Positions 1-8,098 of a stretch of 64,000 nt of DNA are shown one piece after another. The DNA is from Pseudooctadecabacter jejudonensis. Its GTDB lineage: Bacteria; Pseudomonadota; Alphaproteobacteria; Rhodobacterales; Rhodobacteraceae. Both the position numbers and the translations under genes were made by a program. The stretch's first letter is position 1; every line of letters begins with the position of its first letter. The notes beneath the pieces are model-generated. The model had not been told where the DNA came from. It searched no databases and worked only from the letters and a program-made list of their open reading frames with translations. Location: assembly GCF_900172275.1 (NCBI RefSeq), contig NZ_FWFT01000002.1, forward strand, positions 62,001 through 126,000, read 5' to 3'.

Positions 1-584
1 TGAAGGGTGCGGTCCAAATGCAGGGCCGCGCCCTCAAACGGGTCTTCGTCGGGTAGAATGGCGCGGACCTGAACGTCGAAATCGGCGTAATGCTGGGTGA
101 GCGACCAAATCGTAAATATCAAATGGTAGGGGGACACGTCGGCAATCCGGCCCGCCGCCTGCCACCTGCGGATGACGGCGACTTTTTCATCCACCAGATC
201 TTTCAACTCTCCGCGCAGAACGTCCCCAATACGCGGAGCTCCTTGAATGATTTCATTGGCAAACAGGCGGCTTTCGCGGGGATAATGCTGGGACATCGCC
301 AGTTTGCGCCGCGCGTATGCAATGATCTGTTCAATCGGATCGCCCTCGGCGTCCAAGGCCTGCAGCGGTTCCAACCAATCGTTCAGCAGCTGGGACAAGA
401 GGGCGGTGTAAATCCCCTCTTTCGATTTGAAATAATACAGCAAATTGGGCTTCGACATGCCCGCAGCCTCGGCCACTTGGTCCAGTGTCGATCCGCGAAA
501 CCCGAATTGGGAAAACACCTCCAACCCCGCGCCAAGAATGGCCGCCTGGTTCTTTTTCTGAATGCGCGTGTCTGATTTGGCCAT
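1..584 (-). CDS. rutR: TetR-family regulator, RutR type (C-terminus cut by window edge)
   Basis: Transcriptional repressor of pyrimidine catabolism by family and context. Translation from the ATG at 584 gives MAKSDTRIQKKNQAAIL, then a TetR helix-turn-helix (about residues 10-57) with GSTLDQVAEAAGMSKPNLLYYF, the signature of the RutR branch. The rest is the helical ligand-binding domain (ESRLFANEI, ADFDVQVRAIL). E. coli RutR binds uracil/thymine through this domain. The frame is still open at base 1 after about 194 codons, so only the last residues are missing. It is divergent from the pyrimidine catabolic operon, and a dyad matching the RutR consensus lies at 703-720. Another palindrome, at 614-628, sits 30 bp upstream of its own start. 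The RutR subgroup is well supported; the inducing ligand in this organism is inferred. Confidence 0.88.
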   Translation of the reverse strand, partial: MAKSDTRIQKKNQAAILGAGLEVFSQFGFRGSTLDQVAEAAGMSKPNLLYYFKSKEGIYTALLSQLLNDWLEPLQALDAEGDPIEQIIAYARRKLAMSQHYPRESRLFANEIIQGAPRIGDVLRGELKDLVDEKVAVIRRWQAAGRIADVSPYHLIFTIWSLTQHYADFDVQVRAILPDEDPFEGAALHLDRTL

Positions 585-613
585 GGGGTGAACACTCTGC
601 TGATGTTTTGGGC

Positions 614-628
614 AATATGGCCCATATT
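614..628. promoter_or_regulatory. 15-bp palindrome upstream of the rutR-like gene
   Basis: Seven-base arms AATATGG and CCATATT flank a single C. It lies 30 bp upstream of the TetR-family start codon and differs in sequence from the RutR-type box at 703-720. It could be an autoregulatory operator or a site for another regulator; the symmetry is seen, the role is inferred. Confidence 0.4.
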
Positions 629-671
629 AGCGGGGTTTAACGTCAACCTGCCCAAGGGTTAAGCAAAATCC

Positions 672-699
672 TTGACGGACAGCGGACCTCTGTTAGCGT
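672..699 (+). promoter_or_regulatory. Putative sigma-70 promoter of the pyrimidine catabolic operon
   Basis: TTGACG at 672-677 is followed after 16 bp by TAGCGT at 694-699. The -35 is close to consensus and the -10 is weak. The predicted start of transcription falls inside the RutR-type dyad at 703-720, a geometry that suits repression by steric block. No mapped start exists here. Confidence 0.42.
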
Positions 700-702
700 G
701 TG

Positions 703-720
703 TTTGACCAGATGGTCAAA
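703..720. promoter_or_regulatory. RutR-type operator
   Basis: TTTGACCAGATGGTCAAA is a perfect 8-bp inverted repeat around GA. It matches the E. coli RutR consensus TTGACCAnnTGGTCAA at every fixed position. It lies between the divergent RutR-like regulator and the amidohydrolase gene, 26 bp before the latter's ATG. Binding of the neighbouring regulator is a strong inference from consensus plus adjacency. Confidence 0.85.
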
Positions 721-745
721 TATGAGAAGCCTGATTGGAGACATC

Positions 746-1996
746 ATGCCAGCAGCCGGTGAGAACCTGAAGACCAACGGCGCCCGCCTCTGGGACAGCC
801 TGATGGAGATGGCAAAAATCGGACCCGGCGTGGCGGGTGGCAACAACCGGCAAACCCTGACGGACGAAGACAGCGAAGGTCGGCACCTGTTTCAAACATG
901 GTGCGAAGACGCGGGCTGCATCATGGGCGTGGACGAAATCGGCAATATGTTCGCGCGCCGTGAGGGCACGGACCCTGACGCCCTACCGGTGTATGTTGGG
1001 TCGCACTTGGACACGCAGCCCACGGGTGGCAAGTATGACGGCGTGCTGGGCGTGCTGGGCGGGCTTGAGATCATCCGCACGATGAATGATCTTGGTATCA
1101 AAACAAAGCACCCGATTGTCGTGACAAACTGGACCAACGAAGAAGGCACGCGCTTTGCCCCTGCGATGCTGGCATCCGGCGTGTTCGCGGGCAAACATGA
1201 TCTGGAGTGGGCGCGGGACCGCCGCGATGCCGACGGAAAACGGTTCGGGGATGAGCTGGAACGCATTGGCTGGAAAGGCCCTGAAAAAGTGGGCGACCGC
1301 AAGATGCATGCCTTTTTTGAGTTGCACATCGAACAAGGCCCGATCCTGGAGGCGGAGGGGCGCGACATCGGCGTCGTCACCCACGGCCAAGGCCTGCGCT
1401 GGATCGAATGCACGGTGACGGGCAAGGAAAGCCACACCGGATCGACCCCCATGCACATGCGCAAGAACGCAGGGCGCGGTTTGGCGCTGATCACGGAACT
1501 GGTCCATGAGATCGCGATGAAGAACCAACCCAATGCAGTGGGCGCGATTGGGCATATTGATGTGTACCCGAACTCACGCAATGTGATCCCTGGCAAGGTG
1601 GTCTTCACCGTCGATATGCGCACGCATCTGTTGGATAAGCTCAACGCTATGGTGGACGAACTGATGGAGCGCGCACCAGCGGTCTGCGCTGACATTGGTG
1701 TTGAGTTTTCGGCCGAGATCGTCGGCCAATTCGATCCGCCTGCCTTTGACGAAGGCTGCGTGGGCGCCATCCGCGATGCAGCCGAACGGTTGGGATACAG
1801 CCACATGGATATCGTCTCGGGTGCGGGGCATGATGCGTGCTGGATCAATGATTTGTACCCGACAGCCATGGTCATGTGCCCCTGTGTCGATGGGCTGTCG
1901 CATCACGAAGCCGAAGAAATCAGCCAAGAGTGGGCAACAGCCGGGGCCGATGTTCTGTTGCATGCGGTGCTGGAGACGGCGGAGATTGTGACTTAG
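746..1996 (+). CDS. Zn-dependent M20-family amidohydrolase (N-carbamoyl-beta-alanine amidohydrolase / hydantoin utilisation type)
   Basis: Hydrolyses N-carbamoyl-beta-alanine (or an N-carbamoyl amino acid) to the amino acid, CO2 and ammonia, the last step of reductive pyrimidine breakdown. Metal-ligand motifs of the M20 amidase/hydantoinase group are visible: VGSHLDTQPTGGKYDG (His about 87, Asp about 98), NWTNEEGTRF, ELHIEQGP, and GAGHDA near the C-terminus. I chose the ATG at 746 because GGAG lies about 5 bases upstream and MPAAGENLKTNGARLW is a typical family N-terminus; an in-frame start at 698 would run through the operator. The 416-residue length is normal. First gene of an operon with dihydropyrimidinase, which supports beta-ureidopropionase over allantoate amidohydrolase, though the two are hard to separate by eye. 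Confidence 0.88.
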   Translation: MPAAGENLKTNGARLWDSLMEMAKIGPGVAGGNNRQTLTDEDSEGRHLFQTWCEDAGCIMGVDEIGNMFARREGTDPDALPVYVGSHLDTQPTGGKYDGVLGVLGGLEIIRTMNDLGIKTKHPIVVTNWTNEEGTRFAPAMLASGVFAGKHDLEWARDRRDADGKRFGDELERIGWKGPEKVGDRKMHAFFELHIEQGPILEAEGRDIGVVTHGQGLRWIECTVTGKESHTGSTPMHMRKNAGRGLALITELVHEIAMKNQPNAVGAIGHIDVYPNSRNVIPGKVVFTVDMRTHLLDKLNAMVDELMERAPAVCADIGVEFSAEIVGQFDPPAFDEGCVGAIRDAAERLGYSHMDIVSGAGHDACWINDLYPTAMVMCPCVDGLSHHEAEEISQEWATAGADVLLHAVLETAEIVT

Positions 1997-2006
1997 CGCC
2001 AAACCG

Positions 2007-2049
2007 GGGGGCCAGCCCCCAGACCCGCCACCGCTGGGGGCTGGCCCCC
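2007..2049 (+). repeat. 16-bp inverted repeat between amidohydrolase and next small gene
   Basis: Arms of 16 bp (2007-2022 and 2034-2049), perfectly complementary, G/C-rich, around an 11-base loop. The right arm begins CTGGGGGCTGG. A run of six T follows about 12 bp later (2062-2067), so it may act as a leaky terminator or mRNA stabiliser inside the operon. Confidence 0.6.
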
Positions 2050-2092
2050 AGACCCCCAGAGTTTTTTGGTCAGATGAAGGAAGACCCCCCCG

Positions 2093-2299
2093 ATGAGCGA
2101 TACCCCCACAGGCGACGTCACCAACATTACCATTCGGTTCGAAGGCGACGGGCATGAAGCCGCAGCGCAGGCCTTCATGATCCAGTTTTCTGACGGCGGA
2201 ATGGCAGAGGACATCGAAGAACGGCTTGCCCTGCAAGACATCACGGTGGCCGACACGGATTTCGACATCGACCAGAACCTTCTGATTATCCAAATTTAA
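2093..2299 (+). CDS. Small acidic hypothetical protein in the pyrimidine operon
   Basis: A 68-residue soluble acidic protein (starts MSDTPTGDVTNITIRFEGDG, ends QNLLIIQI) lying 9 bp before dihydropyrimidinase, with AAGGA about 10 bases upstream of its ATG. No signal peptide, cysteine motif or membrane segment. The alternating hydrophobic pattern suggests a small alpha/beta fold. I do not recognise the family. Its tight placement between two enzymes of one pathway suggests an accessory role such as subunit or stability factor, which is inference only. Confidence 0.7.
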   Translation: MSDTPTGDVTNITIRFEGDGHEAAAQAFMIQFSDGGMAEDIEERLALQDITVADTDFDIDQNLLIIQI

Positions 2300-2308
2300 G
2301 AGGCCACC

Positions 2309-3763
2309 ATGACCAAAGTCATCAAAAACGGCACCATTGTCACCCATGACCTCACCTATGAGGCCGATGTCCTGATTGAGAACGGACAGATCGTTGAGAT
2401 CGGCAAGGGCCTGAAGGGGGACGAAGAGCTGGATGCGACGGGCTGCTATGTCATGCCCGGCGGCATTGATCCCCATGTGCATCTGGAAATGCCGTTTATG
2501 GGGACCTATTCCACCGATGATTTTGAAAGCGGCACCCGCGCGGCACTGGCAGGCGGCACCACTATGGTCGTGGATTTCTGCCTGCCCAACCAAGGCGAAA
2601 GCCTGCTGGATGCGATCAAACGCTGGGACAACAAATCGACCCGCGCGAACTGCGACTACTCCTTCCACATGGCGGTCACGTGGTGGGGGGAACAAGTGTT
2701 CAACGACATGAAGACCGTGATCGAGGATCGCGGCATCAACACGTTCAAACACTTCCTCGCCTACAAGGGCGCGTTGATGGTGAACGATGATGAGCTGTTC
2801 AGCAGCTTCAACCGCCTGTCAGAACTGGGCGGCATCGCCATGGTCCACGCCGAGAACGGCGATGTGGTGGCGGAACTCTCCGCCAAACTGCTGGCCGAGG
2901 GCAACACAGGACCAGAGGCCCACGCCTACTCCCGGCCCAGTCAGGTCGAAGGCGAGGCCACAAACCGCGCCATTATGATCGCCGATATGGCGGGCGTGCC
3001 CTTGTACGTTGTGCACACGTCCTGCGAGGAGGCCCATGAGGCGATCCGGCGCGCGCGTCAGCAGGGCAAACGCGTTTGGGGGGAACCCCTGATCCAGCAC
3101 CTTACGTTGGACGAGTCCGAGTATTTCAACAAAGATTGGGACCATGCCGCCCGCCGCGTCATGTCCCCCCCCTTCCGCAACAAGAAACATCAAGACAGCC
3201 TGTGGGCGGGCCTGCAAAGCGGTAGCCTGTCGGTCGTGGCAACGGACCATTGCGCCTTCACCACAGAGCAGAAACGCTTTGGCGTGGGCGATTTTACCAA
3301 GATCCCCAATGGCACCGGCGGGCTTGAGGACCGGATGCCGATGCTGTGGACCCACGGCGTGGAAACGGGCCGGTTGACCCCCAATGAATTTGTGGCCGTG
3401 ACCTCAACCAACATCGCAAAGATCCTGAATTGCTATCCGCGCAAAGGGGCTGTGGCCGTGGGTGCGGACGCGGATCTGGTTGTGTGGGATCCGGCAAAGG
3501 AAAAGACCATCACAGCAGACGCACAGCAATCCGCCATTGATTACAACGTCTTCGAAGGCCAGCAGGTCAAAGGCCTGCCAAGGTTTACGCTGACCCGCGG
3601 CCATGTCGCCATCCACGACGGAGAGGTGCGCACCCAAGAAGGCCACGGCAAATTCGTCAAACGCGCGGGCAACGGGGCCACGAACCGTGCCCTGAGCACA
3701 TGGAAAGAGCTGACGGCCCCACGCCCTGTGGAACGCACTGGCATTCCGGCGACAGGCGTTTGA
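2309..3763 (+). CDS. hydA: Dihydropyrimidinase / D-hydantoinase
   Basis: Opens the ring of dihydrouracil or dihydrothymine (and 5-substituted hydantoins) to the N-carbamoyl-beta-amino acid, the step before the amidohydrolase encoded upstream. It is a cytoplasmic binuclear-zinc amidohydrolase. Visible ligands are GGIDPHVHLE (His56, His58), the carboxylated-lysine region FKHFLAYKGALM, MVHAENGD, VVHTSCEEA and VVATDHCAF. The 484-residue length fits the family. ATG at 2309 follows AAGAGG. The dihydropyrimidine dehydrogenase genes (pydA/preT) are not in this window. The family is certain; the substrate preference among hydantoinase members is inferred from context. Confidence 0.92.
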   Translation: MTKVIKNGTIVTHDLTYEADVLIENGQIVEIGKGLKGDEELDATGCYVMPGGIDPHVHLEMPFMGTYSTDDFESGTRAALAGGTTMVVDFCLPNQGESLLDAIKRWDNKSTRANCDYSFHMAVTWWGEQVFNDMKTVIEDRGINTFKHFLAYKGALMVNDDELFSSFNRLSELGGIAMVHAENGDVVAELSAKLLAEGNTGPEAHAYSRPSQVEGEATNRAIMIADMAGVPLYVVHTSCEEAHEAIRRARQQGKRVWGEPLIQHLTLDESEYFNKDWDHAARRVMSPPFRNKKHQDSLWAGLQSGSLSVVATDHCAFTTEQKRFGVGDFTKIPNGTGGLEDRMPMLWTHGVETGRLTPNEFVAVTSTNIAKILNCYPRKGAVAVGADADLVVWDPAKEKTITADAQQSAIDYNVFEGQQVKGLPRFTLTRGHVAIHDGEVRTQEGHGKFVKRAGNGATNRALSTWKELTAPRPVERTGIPATGV

Positions 3764-3802
3764 TAACACAAGCATTGATTTTCAAACCAAAGGATTTTTT
3801 CA

Positions 3803-4141
3803 ATGCGTATTGCTGTTCTTTTGACTGGGCTTTTGCCGATCACCGCGCAAGCCCAGGTTTATGCCAATGAGGCCGGATGCGCCCGTTTGGCGGGTAAAGT
3901 TGCCAATGACGGGGTCATCATCTGGGCCGAAGGGGCCTTTGAATTTTGGGAAAGCCGCTGTCCCATCACGGGGTCCCAACAGGCGGGCAGTGGGGCGGCT
4001 CTTGTGACGCTCGAATGTTCGGGCGAAGGCGACACATGGGAAACCTATTACATGATTGAAACGACGTCGGATGTGGATCGCTATGTGGTTTACCCCTCCG
4101 ACTACCCTGAAATTCGGAGTGAACTGACATCGTGCCAATGA
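3803..4141 (+). CDS. Small secreted protein of unknown function
   Basis: A 112-residue protein with a clear signal peptide (MRIAVLLTGLLPITAQAQ, likely cleavage after AQA). The mature part of about 95 residues has four cysteines (AGC, SRC, LEC, TSC), enough for two disulfides. It ends in GTG/ATG overlap with the ABC ATPase gene and sits inside the pyrimidine operon, so it probably acts in the periplasm alongside the importer. Not recognised; no enzyme motif is visible. Confidence 0.62.
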   Translation: MRIAVLLTGLLPITAQAQVYANEAGCARLAGKVANDGVIIWAEGAFEFWESRCPITGSQQAGSGAALVTLECSGEGDTWETYYMIETTSDVDRYVVYPSDYPEIRSELTSCQ

Positions 4142-4926
4142 CGCAAGACCCAGTGATTTCGGCCCGTGCGCTTGATCTGACGTTTCAGACAAACGACGGG
4201 CCGGTGCATGCCCTGCGAGATGTGAATCTCGACATTCAGAAGGGGGATTTCGTGTCCTTCATTGGGCCGTCGGGCTGCGGGAAGACGACGTTTTTACGCT
4301 GTATCGCAGGGCTTGAGACGCCGACCGCAGGGCAGATCACGGTCAATGGCATGTCGCCCGATGAGGCCCGCCGCGCGCGGGCCTACGGCTACGTGTTTCA
4401 AGCCGCAGGGCTTTATCCGTGGCGCACGATTGGCGGCAACATTCGCCTTCCGCTTGAGATTATGGGATTCTCGAAAGCCGAACAGCGCGACCGCGTCGCC
4501 CGCGTTCTGGATTTGGTTGAACTGTCGGGATTTGACAAGAAATTCCCATGGCAGCTGTCGGGCGGGATGCAGCAGCGTGCGTCGATTGCCCGCGCGCTGG
4601 CGTTTGATGCGGATATCCTGCTGATGGATGAACCCTTTGGTGCGCTGGATGAAATCGTGCGCGACCATTTGAACGAACAGCTGCTGGCGCTTTGGGGGCG
4701 CACCGAAAAGACCATCGGCTTTGTGACCCATTCCATTCCAGAGGCGGTGTATCTGAGCACAAAGATCGTTGTCATGTCCCCGCGTCCGGGACGGATCAGC
4801 GATGTCATCGAAAGCCCCCTGCCCCGCGAACGGCCCTTGGATATCCGCGACAGCCCCGAATTTATCGAGATCGCCCACCGCGTCCGCGACGGATTGCGCG
4901 CAGGCCATCAGGATGACGCGGCATGA
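4132..4926 (+). CDS. ABC transporter ATP-binding protein (nitrate/sulfonate/pyrimidine-type)
   Basis: ATPase of a NitT/TauT-family importer. Walker A GPSGCGKTT, Q-loop region YVFQAAGL, signature LSGGMQQRASIARAL, Walker B LLMDEPFGALDE and switch His in VTHSIPEA are all intact. A GTG at 4132 is spaced about 12 bases from GGAG; an ATG at 4138 forms an ATGA overlap with the upstream stop and is an equal alternative. Followed by a small membrane protein, two permeases and an NMT1/THI5-type binding protein with 4-base overlaps between genes, so all are co-translated. The substrate is probably a pyrimidine or a breakdown product, by operon context. Confidence 0.88.
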   Translation: MPMTQDPVISARALDLTFQTNDGPVHALRDVNLDIQKGDFVSFIGPSGCGKTTFLRCIAGLETPTAGQITVNGMSPDEARRARAYGYVFQAAGLYPWRTIGGNIRLPLEIMGFSKAEQRDRVARVLDLVELSGFDKKFPWQLSGGMQQRASIARALAFDADILLMDEPFGALDEIVRDHLNEQLLALWGRTEKTIGFVTHSIPEAVYLSTKIVVMSPRPGRISDVIESPLPRERPLDIRDSPEFIEIAHRVRDGLRAGHQDDAA

Positions 4927-5135
4927 CCGAGGGGGATGCTGCGAAACCATCGGCCCCACGCTGGCGCAAAGGCACGCCGCGGCCAAAACTGTCCCTGTTT
5001 GCGGCTGTCGTCTGTGCACTGGCCGCGGGCATGTGGGTGGCTGACGGCAGCATGACCGCGGCCCTGCTTTTGGGTCTGGCCGCAGCCCTGAACGGCTGGC
5101 AGGCCTACAAAGGCTGGGGCGTGCAGACAAAATGA
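4923..5135 (+). CDS. Small two-helix membrane protein in the importer operon
   Basis: Seventy residues: a basic proline-rich N-terminus (APRWRKGTPRPK), then two hydrophobic stretches (about LSLFAAVVCALAAGMWVA and TAALLLGLAAALNGW). Its ATG overlaps the ATPase stop and its stop overlaps the permease ATG (ATGA both sides), so it is translationally coupled between the two. No family recognised. A role as an accessory subunit of the importer is inference. Confidence 0.68.
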   Translation: MTEGDAAKPSAPRWRKGTPRPKLSLFAAVVCALAAGMWVADGSMTAALLLGLAAALNGWQAYKGWGVQTK

Positions 5136-6067
5136 ACGCGCTTCGCACTCTCTTTCCGGTCGTCACAGTCATCGCTGTCATCCTTGGCATCTGGATCGCC
5201 GCCGTGGTGCCCATGAACATCCACCTGACGGCTGATCAGGCCGCCCGTCAGGACATCGCGGTCACACCCGACACACCGGCAGAGCGCAAAGAGCTGTCGG
5301 GCCTGTCGCTGGCCCTGCAAAACACCGGCATCTGGGGGATGACCTACACGCTTGAGCGGCCTCGCCTGCCCTCGCCCCATCAGGTGGGGGCAGAGTTATG
5401 GGATACGGTGGTGATGAAGAACCCAACCTCACGTCGGTCCTTGGTCTATCATGCCTGGGTCACGCTGTCGGCCACACTGCTGGGGTTTGCGATTGGCACC
5501 ACCCTTGGCATCTTGTTGGCGGTGGGCATCGTCTACAATCGCACGATGGACAAATCCGTGATGCCCTGGGCGATCACGTCGCAGACCATCCCCATTCTGG
5601 CGTTGGCGCCCATGGTGATCGTGATGATGGGGTCCATCGGCATTCAGGGGCTTTTGCCCAAGTCCATCATCTCGGCTTATCTGTCGTTTTTCCCTGTGGT
5701 CGTCGGCATGGTAAAGGGGCTGCGCAGCCCGGATGGCATGCAGCTGGACCTGCTGCGCACCTACAACGCCAACGCCGGTCAGGGCTTTTGGAAACTGCGG
5801 CTGCCTGCATCAATGCCGTATCTGTTCGCTTCCTTGAAAATCGGCATATCGGCGGCGCTTGTGGGGGCGATCGTGGGCGAACTGCCCACGGGTGCGCGCG
5901 CGGGCTTTGGGGCGCGGATGCTGGTGGGGGACCAATATGGTCAGCCAATCGTCACATGGGCCGCGCTGTTCGGGGCGGCGATCACAGCGGCCTTGCTTGT
6001 CGCCATCCTGAGCCTGATTGAACGACGCACCTTGCGGCGTATGGGCATGGCGGGGGCGGCAGCATGA
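5132..6067 (+). CDS. ABC transporter permease 1 of the pyrimidine-operon importer
   Basis: Inner-membrane permease of the NitT/TauT type (311 residues). The first helix is at about 9-28; a periplasmic loop of about 70 residues separates it from the canonical core, which begins near LPSPHQVGAELWDTV. The EAA-type cytoplasmic loop lies around LRTYNANAGQGFWKLRLPAS. Coupled to the next permease by an ATGA overlap at 6064. The two are homologous but distinct, suggesting a heterodimeric channel. Confidence 0.87.
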   Translation: MNALRTLFPVVTVIAVILGIWIAAVVPMNIHLTADQAARQDIAVTPDTPAERKELSGLSLALQNTGIWGMTYTLERPRLPSPHQVGAELWDTVVMKNPTSRRSLVYHAWVTLSATLLGFAIGTTLGILLAVGIVYNRTMDKSVMPWAITSQTIPILALAPMVIVMMGSIGIQGLLPKSIISAYLSFFPVVVGMVKGLRSPDGMQLDLLRTYNANAGQGFWKLRLPASMPYLFASLKIGISAALVGAIVGELPTGARAGFGARMLVGDQYGQPIVTWAALFGAAITAALLVAILSLIERRTLRRMGMAGAAA

Positions 6068-6906
6068 TGGCATTGGCACTCATCCTGGGCGTTTGGGCGG
6101 CAGGCTGGTGGGTGAACACACGTCTGGCACATAGTGCGGCCTCTGACACGGCGGGCGTGCGCCTTTTGATCCCCGCCGTCTTCGGCCTGACCCTGATTGC
6201 CATGTGGGAAATCGCAGTGCGGGCCTATGACATCAGCGGCGTGATCCTGCCCGCCCCGTCTGACATCGCGGTGACATTCGCGTCGTCTATCCCGACACTC
6301 ATGGCTGATTTCAACCAGACGATCATCAAGGGCGCGCTGACGGGGTATATCATCGGCATGATCGCGGCGTTTGGCGTGGCCTTGCTGGCCGACCGGTCCG
6401 ATTTCCTGACCCGCGGCATCCTGCCTGTGGGCGCGTTTATGGCGGCCCTGCCTATTGTCGGCACAGCGCCAATTTTCGTCAAATGGCTGGGCAGTGATTG
6501 GGAAAGCAAGGCGGCGGTCGTCGCTGTTATGGTCTTCTTTCCGATCCTTGTGAACACGGTTGCAGGCCTACGGGATACCTCAGCTATGCAACGTGATCTG
6601 ATGCGGACCTATGGCGCGGGCTATTGGCCCAGCCTGCTGAAACTGCGCCTGCCTGCGGCACTGCCGTTCATCTTCAACGGACTTAAAATCGCGACAACGC
6701 TTGCCTTGATTGGCGCCATTGTTGCTGAATTTTTCGGCTCCCCCACGGTTGGCATGGGCTTTCGGATTTCAACATCCGTCGGTCGCCTTGCCATGGATAT
6801 GGTCTGGGCTGAAATTGTGGTCGCGGCCCTTGCGGGTTCGGCCTTTTACGGGGCGATGGCCCTGATCGAGAAACGGGTGACATTCTGGCACCCGTCCCAA
6901 CGGTAA
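6064..6906 (+). CDS. ABC transporter permease 2 of the pyrimidine-operon importer
   Basis: Inner-membrane permease (280 residues) of the same family. It has ILPAPSDIAVTFASSI at the start of the core domain and an EAA-type loop at MRTYGAGYWPSLLKLRLPAA, paralogous to the loop in permease 1. About six helices. It overlaps permease 1 by 4 bases and is followed 51 bp later by the binding-protein gene. Probably pairs with permease 1 and the single ATPase. Confidence 0.87.
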   Translation: MMALALILGVWAAGWWVNTRLAHSAASDTAGVRLLIPAVFGLTLIAMWEIAVRAYDISGVILPAPSDIAVTFASSIPTLMADFNQTIIKGALTGYIIGMIAAFGVALLADRSDFLTRGILPVGAFMAALPIVGTAPIFVKWLGSDWESKAAVVAVMVFFPILVNTVAGLRDTSAMQRDLMRTYGAGYWPSLLKLRLPAALPFIFNGLKIATTLALIGAIVAEFFGSPTVGMGFRISTSVGRLAMDMVWAEIVVAALAGSAFYGAMALIEKRVTFWHPSQR

Positions 6907-6957
6907 AGTCGCGGGGGAACAATCGCGCAACCGACCAACATGACTTTGGAGGTCAAT

Positions 6958-7950
6958 ATGAAAAAGACAATCGCAACCGCTACGCTCGCGGCATTGATGG
7001 GCACCACGGCTATGGCCGATGGCCACGCCAATGATGTCACGCTGCAACTGCAATGGGTCACGCAAGCCCAATTCGCAGGGTATTACGCCGCCCTCGATCA
7101 GGGGTTCTATGAGGACGAAGGGCTGAACGTCACGATCCTGCCCGGTGGGCCGGATATTGCACCCCCACAAGTGCTTGCAGGGGGCGGCGCGGACGTCATG
7201 CTGAACTGGATGCCATCCGCATTGGCCGCGCGCGAAGCGGGGCTGCCTGTGGTGAATATTGCGCAACCGTTCGTGTCCTCGGGTCTGATGCTGACCTGCT
7301 GGAAAGACACTGGCATCGAAAGCGTCGAGGATTTCCGCGGCAAGACCATCGGCGTCTGGTTCTTCGGCAACGAATACCCCTTCCTCAGCTGGATGAGCCA
7401 GGAAGGCATCCCAACGGACGGCAGCGACGACGGTGTGACCGTGCTGCGTCAGGGCTTCAACGTGGATCCGCTGCTGAACCGTGAGGCCGATTGCATTTCA
7501 ACCATGACCTACAACGAATTTGGTCAGGTGCTGGATGCGGGCGTGTCCGAGGATGAACTGGTGACATTCAAGTACGAAGATCAGGGTGTGGCCACGTTGG
7601 AAGACGGCATGTACGTGCTGGAAGACAACCTTGAGGATCCGGTGTTCGTCGACAAAATGGAACGCTTTGTGCGGGCCTCCATGGCCGGTTGGCGTTGGGC
7701 CGAGGCGAACGTCGACGAGGCCGCCGCGATCATCATGGAATACGATGAAACCGGCGCCCAGTCCGAGGCCGCACAGGCCCGCATGATGGGAGAGATCGCC
7801 AAGCTGACCCAAGGCAGCACAGGCGCGCTGGATCAAGAAGCCTATCAGCGCACGGTGGATACTTTGCTGGCCGGTGGTTCCGATCCCGTGATCACTGCAG
7901 AGCCTGTGGGCGCATTCACGACAGCCATCACCGACGCTGCGCTGAACTAA
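6958..7950 (+). CDS. NMT1/THI5-like periplasmic substrate-binding protein
   Basis: Binding protein of the importer. Signal peptide MKKTIATATLAALMGTTAMA, then the family pattern VTLQLQWVTQAQFAGYYAALDQGFY, typical of the THI5/ThiY-like group that binds pyrimidine-type ligands. ATG at 6958 has GGAGG 5 bases upstream and gives the signal peptide; an ATG at 6940 would add six residues and is disfavoured. About 330 residues, normal. Last gene of the operon, followed by a strong terminator. The ligand (uracil, thymine, hydantoin or a pyrimidine precursor) is inferred from the catabolic enzymes upstream. Confidence 0.87.
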   Translation: MKKTIATATLAALMGTTAMADGHANDVTLQLQWVTQAQFAGYYAALDQGFYEDEGLNVTILPGGPDIAPPQVLAGGGADVMLNWMPSALAAREAGLPVVNIAQPFVSSGLMLTCWKDTGIESVEDFRGKTIGVWFFGNEYPFLSWMSQEGIPTDGSDDGVTVLRQGFNVDPLLNREADCISTMTYNEFGQVLDAGVSEDELVTFKYEDQGVATLEDGMYVLEDNLEDPVFVDKMERFVRASMAGWRWAEANVDEAAAIIMEYDETGAQSEAAQARMMGEIAKLTQGSTGALDQEAYQRTVDTLLAGGSDPVITAEPVGAFTTAITDAALN

Positions 7951-7969
7951 ACCGCGTTCCGTCAGACAG

Positions 7970-8003
7970 AAACCCGCCTGCGCGTGTCGTGGGCGGGTTT
8001 TTT
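7970..8003 (+). terminator. Rho-independent terminator of the pyrimidine operon
   Basis: Arms AAACCCGCC (7970-7978) and GGCGGGTTT (7992-8000) pair perfectly around 13 bases and run into TTT, giving six T in a row. It lies 20 bp after the binding-protein stop. Confidence 0.85.
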
Positions 8004-8098
8004 CACGACCGCACCACACGGATTCGTGACGCGGCCCGGGTTACAATGCCAATGCCGTTCAGGCCATATCAACGCGCAACCAACCCCAAGGGGCGCAC

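Noticed and set aside
698-745. Earlier start for the M20 amidohydrolase
   Set aside because: It would place the RutR-type operator and promoter inside the coding region; GGAG supports the ATG at 746.
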